From: Paraphysoderma sedebokerense | Taxonomy: Eukaryota > Blastocladiomycota > Physodermatomycetes > Physodermatales > Physodermataceae | DNA: 64,000 nucleotides | NCBI GenBank assembly: GCA_025602915.1 | Contig: JAHLJZ010000027.1 | Coordinates: forward strand, 1 to 64,000 | Direction of reading: 5' to 3' | Part shown: one piece after another, positions 27,006 through 40,400 of the stretch | How the letters are laid out: each line of letters starts with the position of its first letter | How positions within the stretch are numbered: position 1 is the stretch's first letter | Program-made: the position numbers and the translations under genes | Notes under the pieces: generated by a model | What the model saw: the letters and a program-made list of their open reading frames with translations, nothing else | Database searches by the model: none | What the model was told of the DNA's origin: nothing

Positions 27006-30000
27006 ATGTCCGACAAATATCAACAACGATACCCCCCACAACGTCGTTACGACCCAAATAATACCAACCAACGTCACCACGATCATCCTGAACCATCCGG
27101 GTCACAGTCTTCCCGAAATACAAAACAACGTCGAGACAGCGATACAAGTGATACTCATTTTTCCCCTAATCGACCTAATAAATCTAGATACGAGAATCAA
27201 AAATTCACATCCGGTTCCGGTGGTGGTAATTCCTATTCAAGGGGTTACTCACCGGATAAAGATCATGGTAGAGATACAGATCGACAGAGAAAGAAAGACA
27301 GGAGTCGTCGTCGTTCACCATCTTGGAGTCGATCTCGCTCGAGTTCTCGATCTCGGTCTCGGTCTCGTTCTCGTTCGAGATCTAGGAGTAGGAGTCGAAG
27401 TAGGTCACCGTATGGATCAAGACGAAGGAGAAGTCGGTCTCGTTCGAGAGGTCGTTCAATGTCTCGGAGTAGGTCGTATTCTAGGTCACCTTCCCGTTCG
27501 AGTAGTCGATACAGAAGTAGTTATTCCGGAAAAAGCCGCTACCGTGATCGTGACAGAAGTCGGTCAAGACGTCGTAGATCACGCAGTCGAACGAGGAGTC
27601 GAACGAGAAGTCGATCGCGGAGCCGTTCAAGGGATCGTAAAGACTATCGAGGTCATTATAATCGACGAGGGTCAAAACAGCGGCAGAATAAGAATCGCCG
27701 TCAGAATAAAAAAGGAAATGGTGATGGCCGTGGTCGGGATTATCCTCCAGGGCGTCCATTTCCGGATGATAGGCACGGTGGCCATAAGCCTGGTTATGAT
27801 CAATTAAATCAGGGTTACAATCCGGATCGTCCTCCGAAACATGGTTATCCCAAGCATCAACAATTTCCAAAGTCACCTCCTATGCCGATACCCAAAGAAC
27901 CACCCGTTCGCCCCCCTTCCCGTCCTCCATCCACTTCAACGAGTCCCGTCCCCAGCGGTAAACAAACCCCAGCGCATCCATCTGCTCTTGAACCTGCTCT
28001 TCCCCTCATCCATCATAACAAGCTCGAACTACGAGTATTTATTCCCCGTTCAGTCGCCGGTAAGCGGCAGTGGCAGGATCATCCCGATTTCGATCACGAA
28101 GAGTACCACAATTACCTGACGGAATATGGATACGGAGATTACCAACGAGATAGGGTCAATGTGGAGAGGTTAGTGAAGAATCCTTTTGTCAAAGCCAAAT
28201 TTTTCAGCTCGAAACCAGAAGACGTGTACGGTCCTGAAGGTTATAGAGTCAAAGAAAAATGGGATAAAGAAAGGGAAGCCCTTGGTGTGGGCGGTACTAT
28301 GGCCGCCGCGGCTGCTCAACAGTTCAATTCATTTCGTCCTGGGAAGCCAAACTATAGGGTGAGTTTGTGATTCACTTCGTGGTTGAATATTCATGTATCT
28401 AACTTGTATCCAATAGCAACAAGGACCTTACAATCGACCTCCTCCGCCTCGACAAACGCCTGCTTCTCAACCATATTCTCAATCACAACCATTCGCTACA
28501 CCATCCGGTCCTCCCATGAGTCATGCTCACCCGCCACCAAGTCAGCAACATCCACCGCAATCGCAATATGGAAGGCCTCATGATTCCTCCCAATACACCC
28601 CTTCATCATCCAAACCTCACTATCCCTCACATCCTCCCGGTCACTATCCACAAGGAGCACCTGCCGCTTCACAGCAACAACCACGTCCCTATCATCATAC
28701 TCCACAACACCAGACCCAGCTGCCGCAAGACCAAATGTACGGTTCTCATTGGTCGCGACAACACCCTCCTCACAATCAAATGATGCCACCGCAGTCTCAA
28801 CAACAACCACATTATCCGCCCTCTGGACCTGCCACCGGACCAATTCCTCCATATAATACCATCCCGCCCCCTGAGCACCAACGTCTTCCACAACCGCACA
28901 CACCATTTTCCTCAGAGCTTTATCCGTCGTCTCAGTCTCAATCGCAACCGGAACCGGATTCCCAGTTTTCTCTTTCCCGAGCTGAGTCTCATATATCCAA
29001 TGATTCTCAACCTCTAAACCCACAACCACAATCCACTACAGGTCCGTCAGGAAAACAGTCCAAGAAAATGCTGATCGATGATAAATATGAGGTGATAACA
29101 TTGGTGGGAGAAGGAACCTATGGAAAAGTTTACAAAGCTAAACATCGGCCTTCCGGGCGATTGGTTGCTCTGAAGAGGATAGGAATCGAAGTTGAGAAAG
29201 AAGGAGTATGTTTTTATTCCACAGTCTATTTAATGTTATAAATCAAGGAGATTTGACTAACGCTTGATTTGTGTTGCGTTAAAGTTTCCTATTACTGCTC
29301 TGCGTGAAATCAAGTTACTGCAAGCTCTGCGTCACGAGAATGTTGTACAGTTACAGGAAATCGTTAGTTCCAAAAGTTTGTTGTTCTATTCTTTTTAGTT
29401 CTTCGGCGTATCAAAACCTAATGATTTCCTCCGTAATTACAGATTCTGTTTACATGGTATTCGAATATATGGATCACGATCTCTCGGGTATTCTTACGCA
29501 TCCATCTGTCCGGTTTGGACCGGAGCATATTAAATGTTTGGCCAGACAGTTAGTTGAAGGATTAAGCTTCTTGCATAAAAAAGGCGTTCTACATCGTGAC
29601 ATAAAAGGTACATAAAATAAAATCTTCGCTTACTGTTTCGTTGATTATGGATTCACGAACTGACGACTTTGACGTTTTATCTGTCGTTTAGGTTCAAATC
29701 TTCTATTGTCTTCATCTGGGGAACTCAAACTTGCAGATTTTGGTCTTGCGCGCTCTGTATTTGAGCAATTGGTCTCGACCGCAACGTTACGTAAATTGTC
29801 CGATCTGACAAACAGAGTCATCACGATATGGTATCGACCTCCAGAACTCTTGCTTGGTGGAACGAAATATGGGCCTGAAGTCGACATGTGGAGTGCTGGG
29901 TATGATTTGCTGCCATCTCTCTAATTGATTTGGGACTACTTAAGCTAATGTTGTGAATTGTTAGTTGTATATTATTGGAATTGTTCCTACGAAAACCAGC

Positions 30001-31738
30001 GTTTCCAGGTACCGACGAACTTAGCCAGTTAGAGTATATTTATAAAGTGTGTGGTACGCCAAATCCGGCGGATTGGCCTGAAGTTGTTGATTTGCCTTGG
30101 TATGAAATGATAAAACCGAAGGAAACCAAAACTAGACGATTCAAAGAGACGTTTGAAAAGTTTGTCCCTTTTTTTCGCCTTTGGATTTATTAATAGGGTA
30201 GGAAATCTAACGCAATTTCTTTTAGATACATGTCTCCTGCCTCTCTTGATTTAATCGACAACTTACTTCAACTTAATCCCGCTCACCGACTTACTGCCGT
30301 TCAAGCACTTCAACATCCTTATTTCACTGAAGAAGCCCCTCTTGAAGATCGACCAGCAGAGGTGTTAGGGGCCATAACTGAAGATTGGCATGAATTAGAA
30401 AGCAAAATGAGAAAGAAAAAAGACGGTGGAGCAAAGGACAAAAAGGAGAAAGAAAAACGACGAGGTAATGTCGGAAAAGATAAGGAACGTGAACGAGATA
30501 AAAAGAGAGCGGTCAGTTCCGTAGGAAATGGAGAAGATGATGAAGGTTCCAGCAGCAGAGTCAAAAGAGTAAAAGTTGATAAGCCTGAAAAAAGCAAAGA
30601 GGAAAACGAGCCGGCTCCTGAAGGCAACGGAAGTGTCGCAGATGATCTTGACCTTGACAATGAAAATAATCCCGACCGTATTGCCAGTATCGATACCGAT
30701 GATGGCCCGCCTCCCGTTCAAACCGCGATCAACCGACAGGCTCCTATGATCCAGCCCGATATTCAGAGTTCCGAACAGCATCAATCTATCATATCGGAGA
30801 TGAAAGTTGAAAAGGTAGATGTTTCGGCGACGAGCATTCGAATCTCGACGTCATCTTTCCAAAGTGATGTAACCGTTAAGCTTGAAAGTGAAGAACAAAG
30901 TCGATTGAAGATTGAATCTGAGGAAACCAACATAGAATTCAATAGTCAGCATATGAACGATTCCGCATCATTATCTGTCTCGATTAAGTCTGAGACGATA
31001 TCCCACTCGGATGCCCAAGCGGAACTGGAAACGAATGCTGACCAGAACGCTGCGATGGGTGCTGAAGATGAGCCGATTGATCCAATGAACGTGGACCCGA
31101 TGCAGGCTCAGCTAGAAGTAGTAGAGTCGCAATCTGGCAGTAACGATAACTCCAACGATACTAGTGATGAACCACCAACTACCCAACAACCGGAAAATGC
31201 AAGGATCGGACAGCCGACGTCATCGAGTGCGTTAGAAGAGCAATCCACAACGGCACGGAACCAGGAGGAAGCCCATTCTGGATCCCCGTCACAAGATGTT
31301 TCTTCAGCCTCACCGAAAGGTTCAAAACACACGAAACAGTCACCGATGAACAAAGCAACGCGGAAGTCTGCAGAAACTGGCCCTTCGTCTGCTGCTGCCT
31401 CACCGAATGTTGATTTTGAAGAATCGAGGGGGAATAAACGTAAACGAAGGCGAGTAACGCGCAATCCCGCCGGTACTAGCAAAGAGGAGCTGGAAGTAGA
31501 AGGTCAAGAAGAGGGAGAAGGAACTAGCGCCCCAGGAACACCGAAAAGGCGGAGTAGTAGGAGGCGGAAAAAGAATGTAAAGTACGATGATTTCGTGAGT
31601 TCCGAACTTGTAGAAGGTGAGATAGAGGCTGAAGAGGCCAATCAAGAGTTACCAATACAAGATATCCACGGGGGCATGGAGGAAGACGGGAATCAAGATG
31701 AAAACGAAATTGCGAATAAAGATGCGACTGGCAGCTAG
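27006..31738 (+). CDS. CTK1: CDK12/CTDK-I-type RNA polymerase II CTD kinase with RS domain
   Basis: Seven exons (27006-28358, 28417-29205, 29285-29375, 29443-29607, 29692-29899, 29965-30159, 30226-31738) give 1437 aa. Order: Arg/Ser dipeptide domain (about 95-215); basic linker; a compact charged block (about 335-430); Pro/Gln-rich low-complexity region; kinase domain (about 690-1000); long acidic, Ser-rich tail with basic patches. Kinase motifs: glycine loop [10 protein letters not shown], cyclin-binding helix PITALRE, catalytic HRDIKGSN, DFG in LADFGLAR, and [17 protein letters not shown] with the RS domain places it with CDK12/13 and fungal Ctk1/Lsk1, which with cyclin K phosphorylate Ser2 of the polymerase II tail and support elongation and mRNA processing. 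The activation loop is about seven residues longer than usual. Nuclear by inference. Confidence 0.88.
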
Positions 31739-31972
31739 GTAATAAAAATGTGGAAGGAAAACAGAAATCAGTGTAATGTATGTATAAGTATAACCAAGAT
31801 GATTGTGTATTAGTTGACGTCTTGTGTAGACTTGGAATATTAATCTGAAGCGATCGTGGTTCTTGTAACTGATGGCTTGGCGACTCAACTTTGGGATGGA
31901 CTTGGGAACGCGGTAACTCCCTTGAAACCTTCCAAACGCACTCTCATCATTAACTCGCAATAAGTAGATATC

Positions 31973-32819
31973 ATGGCTACTATATCAGATGAAGCATTAA
32001 AAAAGGTAAATGTGATGAATATTTTCTTCTCTTGTTGCTCTATGTGTGCTGTTCAATCCCCCAGAAGATCAACCTGTCCTAGCCAGTCCGGAAGTTTCGA
32101 AATGGACCTCCATCACAACATTCGTTCTGTTCCTTAAAGGCAGCCCTTCATACTTCAATAATTGATTGTATCGCCTTAAATATGACGCTGACAAACACAT
32201 CCTTTTTGTATCCTTCGGTCTCGGATTGCCCCATACCAACCGAAACACCAATAAATAAACAACTTCAACTCTGGCCCATTCGCCGAAAATCAACAGCATT
32301 TCATTGAAATCCAAACAAAATTAACAGACTACAATCGCCAATTGACTGCAACAAAAACTCAAATTGCAGTGAAAGAAAGAGACAAGAAATTGAATGAGTT
32401 GACGTTAAAGGAAATGAATTCTGCTGGTCAAGATACAGTAGTTTATAAAAGTGTCGGTAAAATGTATGTGTGGTATTGCAATATGTTTTTTACTTCCCTT
32501 TGTTTACTTTTTGGTGGGTTTGAAAGGAGTATTCAAAGATTTGTCTGGAAACCCAAGACTGATTGTCAGGTCCGAGATTGGCTCCAGCGGTGTTCATGAT
32601 TCGCAGTAATGAATGAAGTTGTTATGATCTAACTATTACTTGACTATTTTCTATAGGTTCCTCGAAACTCCGTATCCATCTCTCAGTTTTGAACTTACTT
32701 CACGAATTGAGTCACTAAAAGACGATGTTGAAGTGTTGGCAAAGAAACAAGGATATTTGGAGAAAAATATCAGCGAAAATCAAAGAGGATTACAAGAAAT
32801 GTTGGAAAAGAGACGGTGA
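31973..32819 (+). CDS. PFD1: Prefoldin subunit 1
   Basis: Exons 31973-32005, 32297-32463 and 32657-32819 encode 120 aa, the usual size for the family. The protein begins MATISDEALKK, followed by a coiled coil, a short beta segment around VVYKSVGKMF, and a second coiled coil ending GYLEKNISENQRGLQEML. This is the beta-type prefoldin fold. Prefoldin is a hexameric cytosolic chaperone that delivers nascent actin and tubulin to the CCT chaperonin. The first intron (291 nt) follows only 11 codons; the GTAAAT donor and the CAACAG acceptor keep the frame and recreate the LKK-x-F-x-E start seen in animal PFDN1. The gene lies about 230 bp downstream of the CDK stop in the same direction. Confidence 0.85.
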
Positions 32820-34479
32820 ATTATGTACAGTATTAATACATGTGAAAGTTGAAAATAGTTCATAGCGGTTTATCAGTTATCTCCTTAACTGACATGAACG
32901 GTCTCAATAAAAAAGGGGGCTATCCATCTGATCATACTCAGACACCTCAAATCACATCATATAACAAATCTTTGTTTATGGCATAGTAGTTGGATTATTG
33001 TGCAACTGCAAGAATGGTTACGACCGTGGATGTCGGCATGACGGGAAGAAACGGTAGCACGTCTCTCCTCCGCAGGTCGTATTCTTTTAAGAATTAACGA
33101 TAACAGCGACTGCCGATTATAGCCATAACAGTTATATAAGTTATAACATTTAACTCATGTTATATCTTACTATATACAAACTTGCCATAGTGCAATCGGC
33201 GGCTCTTGGGTCTAAAGAATGGTAAAATATAGCAAGCGTCTCTTTGAGGCTCCAAAAATTGGTCGAGTGTCCAGAGTGATCCCAACACACGGAAATCTTT
33301 AGTAAAAGGCGAAAAATTTTCTCTTTGCGTTGACATCTGGACCCGTGCGTCAGTGCCAAATGTTGGACAGGCCTGATATAAACGGAAAGCAGGAGATCAG
33401 TCAACCAAAGTTGTGGGTTGAATCAGGTTAAGCCAGGTTGGATTTTTCAAACTGTAATCCGATCGCGCACATCAAATCTGATTAATTAAGGGCGCTAGAG
33501 ATAAACATCATTGCAACATTTGAATTTAGAAAAATAGCTAAAAACATTAAAATAATTGCGCATAAAGGAAATGTCCTGCGAATATTAAGGTTAATCCTGC
33601 CACGGTCTCACCGTAGAGAACAGGTTTCCTAGGAACAAGAACGTCAAACCGCAAAAGACAGCGCAGATATTGTTTTCGTGGAGAATTACATTTCTTTTCC
33701 TGTTTTCAATAATAATACGAGATAGTAGATCGATGTGAACCATATGATATTTTTACATATCACCATTTACCGGTGGTAATATTAGCATGTAGTTCCTATT
33801 GCAGAAATTGCAATGTGAAATATTTTATCAAGGGTCAGAGGCAGCTTGACAATTTCGAGCGCGCTCGGTGTTGTGGGGAGTCGGGGACCGGAACTCTTGA
33901 TGAATTCAAATTGCAATGAAACAGAGCAGCTATGCTGATCAACGTTCTAAGCTGATGTTTAACAATAGGGCTGACATTACTACATGGAATATGAGTTCGC
34001 TTCGATTGTAACGGATAATTTTTGTGTAACTCTACAGGGAAACCAGCTCAAAGAAGCAATAGATACACATTTGTAGTCAGATTTACTCGTCTTGTTGATT
34101 CTATCTCAATATTTTCGTCATATTTTATTGTTGAAATCTCAAAATTGCTTCGGACTGATTCTGATATTTGAATGCCGCGAACACTGGCCTTGATTGGGTT
34201 TAATCAACGAGACTTCCTGACAGATCACCCTCGACCACGGCCGTTCTTACAGTTTTTCATTTTCAACATATATTACATTCAATATTGGCTCTTTTTCTTT
34301 CTCGACGAGTATCAAGAATCATCATCCAATCACTTCTTATTATTGGTGACTTACTCTGACCAACTATACGACTTATCAGTTGTCTTTCATCCGCCCCGCG
34401 CACAACATACGTCATATTCTCGTACCATTTCTAGAGCCTTTGTCCAACAAAGGATTAAGGGCTCAACGGAAGCTTAAAC
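32820..34479. other. Intergenic region upstream of VPS13
   Basis: About 1.66 kb with no supported gene, RNA or repeat. A plus-strand open frame with a real ATG (34,172-34,477, 101 codons) ends two bases before the VPS13 start codon; it has no recognisable domain and may be 5' leader sequence. Confidence 0.4.
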
Positions 34480-37400
34480 ATGTTTGAAGCTGTCATTGCC
34501 AATCTACTGAACAAAATATTAGGAGATTATGTGGATAACTTGGAGCAAAAGCAATTGAATGTGGGGATTTGGGCCGGTAAACTATTAATCTGGCTTCGCT
34601 CTAAAATTTTCAGTTCTTTTGTGCGCAGATAAATAGTTATAGTTATGGGGGAAAAATTAGACGTTATTGAAAGAAGCACTGACATTATTTATGCCTAGGC
34701 GATGTCGTTCTGCGGAATTTGAAGTTGAAGAAAGACGCATTGGATAAATTCGATCTGCCTATTACTGTATTAGAAGGTAATTCAACCATTATAGTGGTTC
34801 CCAACAGATATACTGATCGAGAATAATTGAATATTGCATAGGTTATTTGGGAGAATTGACATTGAAAATTCCATGGCAGAACTTGAAGGGTAAACCTTTC
34901 AGGGTTTATATCGACAATGTATTTTTAATTGCCACTCCCAAAGCCGGTACTCAAGTATGTGTGTGATGATATTACAGAGAACATTGCAGAGATACATTGC
35001 TCTTAAATAGAAGAGTCATTAACTTCATTTATCCATCATTACAGTTTGATCCTGCGGCGGAAGAAGAACGAGCGTGGAAACGAAAGCAAGACCTCTTGGA
35101 AACGATGGAAATTATATCGCAACCTACTGCATCATTAAAGTCTGACACTGAAGGTACAAACACTTTTACAAGACATACCTTTAAGACAGACCAAACTAAC
35201 ATCTATGTTTAGATGATAAAAAGCGGGCCTCATTCACAACCCAGTTGGTCACAAAAATCATCGATAACTTACAAATCTCGATCAACAACATTCATATCAG
35301 ATACGAAGATAAAATATCAAACCCGCAACACCCATTCTCTGTTGGTATCACCCTAGCCGAATTTTCGGCTGTGTCGACGGATGCAAATTGGGTTGAAAGC
35401 TTCATTGATCTGGAGACCGACGTTATTCATAAATACATAAAATTGGGACATTTGTCAGTCTATTGGAATACTGATTCATCAAGCCTTCTAGGCAAGCAAT
35501 CGCTGGAGTCAATCCAGAATATGAAGAACTCGGTACTGCCTGCCTAAATTTCATTCGTGGTTTCTTTGGGTCACTCCCTAATAATCTGTTTTGCGCGTTT
35601 TATTTTTCAGATCCCCAAGACTGGGTCGCAATCTCCTGATCAACGATTCATTCTACGCCCCGTCACAGGCGTTGGTAAAGTAGTTATTAATAAGAAATTC
35701 GGAAGCGAAACCCCAAAGTATGATGGTGTATTCGACTTCGATGAATTTTCGATTGCTTTAGATGATTACCAGTATCGAGACTTTTGGCTGATGCTGGGGG
35801 TTTTCGATTCATTTGTGAAAGGCCAACAAGTATGTCTAATTCTTCCTCTTTCATTGGCGTCCATTTGTGTTAAAAAAAACCTCTAGTATCAAAAATTCCG
35901 TCCTGCCAAGGGTATTACCCCAAAATCAAATCCAAAAGCATGGTGGAAATTCGCGATAAAATCTGTGATGCATGATATACACGAACACAACGAGAAGTGG
36001 ACATGGAATTACATCAAGCAGCGAAAAGAAGATAAGAAACGGTATATCCAGCTGTATAAAGATAAAAAGTTGGAAAAAATTCAGCCCGAAGCCGCGAAAG
36101 AATTGCGTGCTTTGGAGATGAAGTTGTCAGTGGATGATATAAGGCTGTTTCGTCGATTGGCTGACCGAGATTTGAAGAAAGAGAAAGCCCTAGCGGGTGA
36201 GTAAATATTCATTTCCGCTCTATGCGAGAGATCTTAGATTTAAAATTTGCGTTGTCCTTTATTCGTTTGTTGCATTCCTTCCTCAATTAAAGCCAAACAA
36301 CCGAAATCGAAATCTACGCTCCAGTCATGGTCGACATGGGTTTGGGGTTCTAAGGGCTCTCAAGAATCTGAGGAGACTTTGACAGAAGACGACATTCAGC
36401 GGCTTTATAATACAATTGATTTTGATGAATCTAGCGCCTTAGAAGAGTCAACATTACCACCAGATGTGTGTATTTTCCCACATTACCATTCTCCGTCATT
36501 TTATATCCCAATTAACTCAATTTGGGTAGTGTATCTTATACCGTGTAACATCAAATCTCAAATGCGGTTCCTTCGTTTTAGAACGGAGATCGAAGAAAGT
36601 CGTTTCGCAACCAGCCATTCAAAATCCAAATGAACCGTTGTTGCCCTCTTGTTTATCTGTCGTATTTCAGTCATTAAAAACATCCGTTTTGACGAGACTC
36701 AACGGTCAATGCAATGTCGAAACCGGAATTGGCGATTTCAATGTTTGGGATGGGTTAGTCCTTCGTCCATTTACTTGTGCAACTGATGTCAAACTAATTT
36801 TGCAATTATGTTCTTGCATAAGTTGGACCGAGAGTACTGTATATCCTTTGATAATTCGAACAAAGAAGAACGAGAGGGAAGGGGTGACCCTCGATCGGAT
36901 TAACTTAGAAGAAGTCGACGAAGGGTAACTTTCAAAATCAATTCATTTCTTCGCCACTTCTTTTCTTAACGGTATGATCTTACAGACAAGAGGTTTCTGA
37001 CATGCAAGAAAGTCCGTCAACACCTTTCTTCAATGTCGAGTATCAATTCAATCCGCCAGAATTATCCAACCTTTCAAGGATTGTACTTAGATCTCGCTCA
37101 TTAGAGGTCATCTATAATCCATTTGTAATCGATGCCGCATCACAATTCTTTACTGCACCAGAAAGCGCGGCCGAACCGGCGTCTGCACTTCAAGCAGCTG
37201 CCCAAAATACTCTCAACGACTTAAAGCTACAGACACGCGCTGGCTTAGAGTACGCTTTGGTGGAACACAAGAGTTTTGACTTAGATCTATGCATCGACGC
37301 CCCAATCTTCATTATTCCTGAGGAGTACGTTACTTACCCGTGTTATGATGTGTTCAAAAAGTGGAAACTAACGAGTTGCTTCTGATCTGGTTGACAGCTG

Positions 37401-40400
37401 TACGAAGAAGGACTCACTTCTTGTGGTTCTCGATTCCGGTCACGTTAAAGTAAAGTCAGACTTAATCAGTAAAGAGCGCAAGGAAGAAATCCAATCGAAA
37501 CAAGGTTCCGAGATGACGTCTGCTGATTTGGATGCCCTCCACTCCCTCATGTATGACAAATTCTCTGTGGACCTTACTTCTGTTCAACTGCTGGTCGGAA
37601 GCTCTTTGTCGAAGTGCTTAGAGCAACTCGATGCTCCGTGTTCTGGTGATTTACATGTTATCGATCGAATCAACATCTCTTTCATGTTATCTATGTCGAT
37701 TCTTCCACAGGCAGCAAACTTGACTCGAATGAAGATTTGTGGATCCTTACCGTTGCTCAAGTTAAACCTGTCTGATCGAAAGTACAAAGTTGTCATGAAA
37801 ATTATTGATTTGGTGTCAGGATCTTCCCCGACATCATCGCAAACAGAACCGAGTAAGCCTGATTTACCTACAGCTGCAGTTGAAGATGTTCCGGATACGC
37901 TAGGCGATTCATTTCTACCGTTCCGTCGCGCGGCCGATCAGAGAAGAACATCGTTATCTTTCAGTAATGAGGAGAACACCGGAGTTGTAACAGCTGTAGA
38001 CCAGGGTGAGACGGAAAAAGATATCGATGATGGGGAAACTACCGAGGATATTTTTTATGATGCGTCAGAAGAGAATTCAATCTCAATATCTATGGAGCAA
38101 CAACTTATCGAGTTCAAGTTTGAAATTCAAAAAGTATTGATTTCATTGAAAAAAACGGAGAAAGGACAGCTTACCACAGAGAAAACATTGGCTGAAATGG
38201 AGTTGCATCGATTTGGGTTGGAATTTATCCAAAGGGCATACGATCGCAATGTGCATGTGTGGATTTCCTCTCTACATATCATTGACCGCTTGCAAAATTA
38301 TGGCGAGCAATTCAGGCACCTAGCTACTTCGACAATCGCATCCTCTGAACAGCATGAAGATTTAGTCAGTATTAATTACTTGCAGGTTGACTCGAATTCA
38401 CCTGAGTTTGTTCAAAAGTACGATGGTATCGAGCAGCATGTCGATCTCACTTTTCAAGTTTTAAAAATCCTGGTCACTCGAAGTTCAATATTGGAATTGT
38501 ATGACTTCATACTGGCTACATTCGTTTCCGAATCATCTATTTCGTCGAATCAGAACAATTATACAACAACAGGCGGGGAGCAGCAGAATGAATTGGAAGG
38601 TACCGTGTCAAAACCTGTTGACAACGGTGGAAAAATGATGGTGAAAGCTCGGATGAAGTCAGTGGATTTGGAATTTAACAATGACGGATCCATTATTGGA
38701 GATGCCTCTCTCGGGGAATCTCACATGTCTTTACTCATGTCTGGTGCCAAAATGAATCTCCAAGGAAACATCGGCAATTTAATCCTGTCAGATCGAAGTC
38801 AAGAGAAGGACAAAGAAGCCGCCTCCCGCCTGCTCTTAACTATTGAGCAAGGTCAAGTTGCGACCTTCACGTACAACACTTTTACAGAGGGTGAAGCAGA
38901 TTACCCCGGTTACGATTCAGATTTGCAGCTTAAAGCAGGATCTGTGCGCTTTATATATCTTCCTTCGGCTATCAGTTCTTTTAGTGAGTACTTCTCAGAG
39001 TTTGCTCGAATGCATTTTTTATGGGAATCTGCAAGACAAGCCGCAGTCGAGAGTACATCCCGCCAAAAAGCTCAGAAATTCCATTTCGATGCGTTCGTTT
39101 CCACTCCGATTTTGGTTTTCCCAGATGTTGACGCTGCCTCTCGTGATCATTTGGTCGCCTACCTCGGAGAAATTTCTGCCAATAATACGTTTGCTAATCT
39201 TTCAACCGGAGTAGCAAGTAGCATGAAGGTTGACATATCAAAGACGAGATTGGAATCAGTGTTCTATTATCAAGGACGGGAGCAGATATTACGCATAATA
39301 GAAGGAGTTGACATTCATGTCCTATTAAACAGTTTCGATCGCCCTGCCCAGTCTTGGTTGCCAGCTTCAGAGGTAGATGCGGTAGTTTTGGCTGATGTAT
39401 GTCTTTCTCAGATACTAACAGTTTTCATCTAGGTGGTTTGCAAAGTCTCTGACGTTAATATGCAGCTGACGGAAAGGCAATACGAATTTTTAATGCGCTT
39501 TGTCTACTCGTTGGGTTCGAACCCACAGTCATCCTCAGCTCAACCTTCCACTCAACAGTCTCCTTCGGCTAACAGCATCGAAGCCTCTCAGGTCGACAGA
39601 AATATTTCCACCGAAACGTACACCACCACCGATGTCACTTTCTCCCTGGGCAAAATCACTTTGGAACTTCTTACCGGCAACGCATTCAATCGAACAAATT
39701 TGGCTGAGATATCGCTTGCTCACTTTTCCATTCATGAAATTGGTTACAAAATGGCGATTCTGTCGCACGGTGGTTACGACGCAGAGTTGTATATCGGGAA
39801 GATGTCCGTTCAAGATACAAGGTCGTACGCAGATAACCACTTTAAATCTATTATCACCCCTATCGCTCGTGTCGAGCACCAGATCATCGCCCACATTTTC
39901 ACTACCACTGACGGAAGCATGTTAATAAGTGCTACAGTTGACAGCCCCAGAGTCATACTAGTGCTTGACCATCTTTTTGCTTTGAAAACATTTTTCGTGA
40001 ATAATCTGCCTGTTGCCCCCGAAGACGCCGCGGAAGAAGCTGCTGCAGCTGTTGCTCAGCGATCTCAGTCCTCAAAATCAGAGCAGTCGACCCTCAGTTA
40101 TCGAATCAATGTAGTGGACCCAGAAATTATTGCACTCGAAAACCCAGCCGTTTACGATACAAAGGCTGTTGTGCTGAATGCGAAACAATTACAGTTCTGG
40201 CAGGAACATATTCTCGGTATTAAAATCGACAATATTGCATTGTCTTTGTGTCAGATGCACCGCAGAGAAGATACAATCTTTTCCTTTATCCCTCCTACAG
40301 AACTGAGTGTTGTAATGGATAGTCATATTTCAAATCAAGGTTATACGATAGTTAATGTTACAGTCGATTCAAAACAAATTGTGGCGAAAGTGTCGTATCA

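Noticed and set aside
27148-27876. Long frames on both strands across the RS-rich exon (219 and 131 codons)
   Set aside because: Shadows of the Arg/Ser-coding sequence, whose skewed codons keep other frames open.
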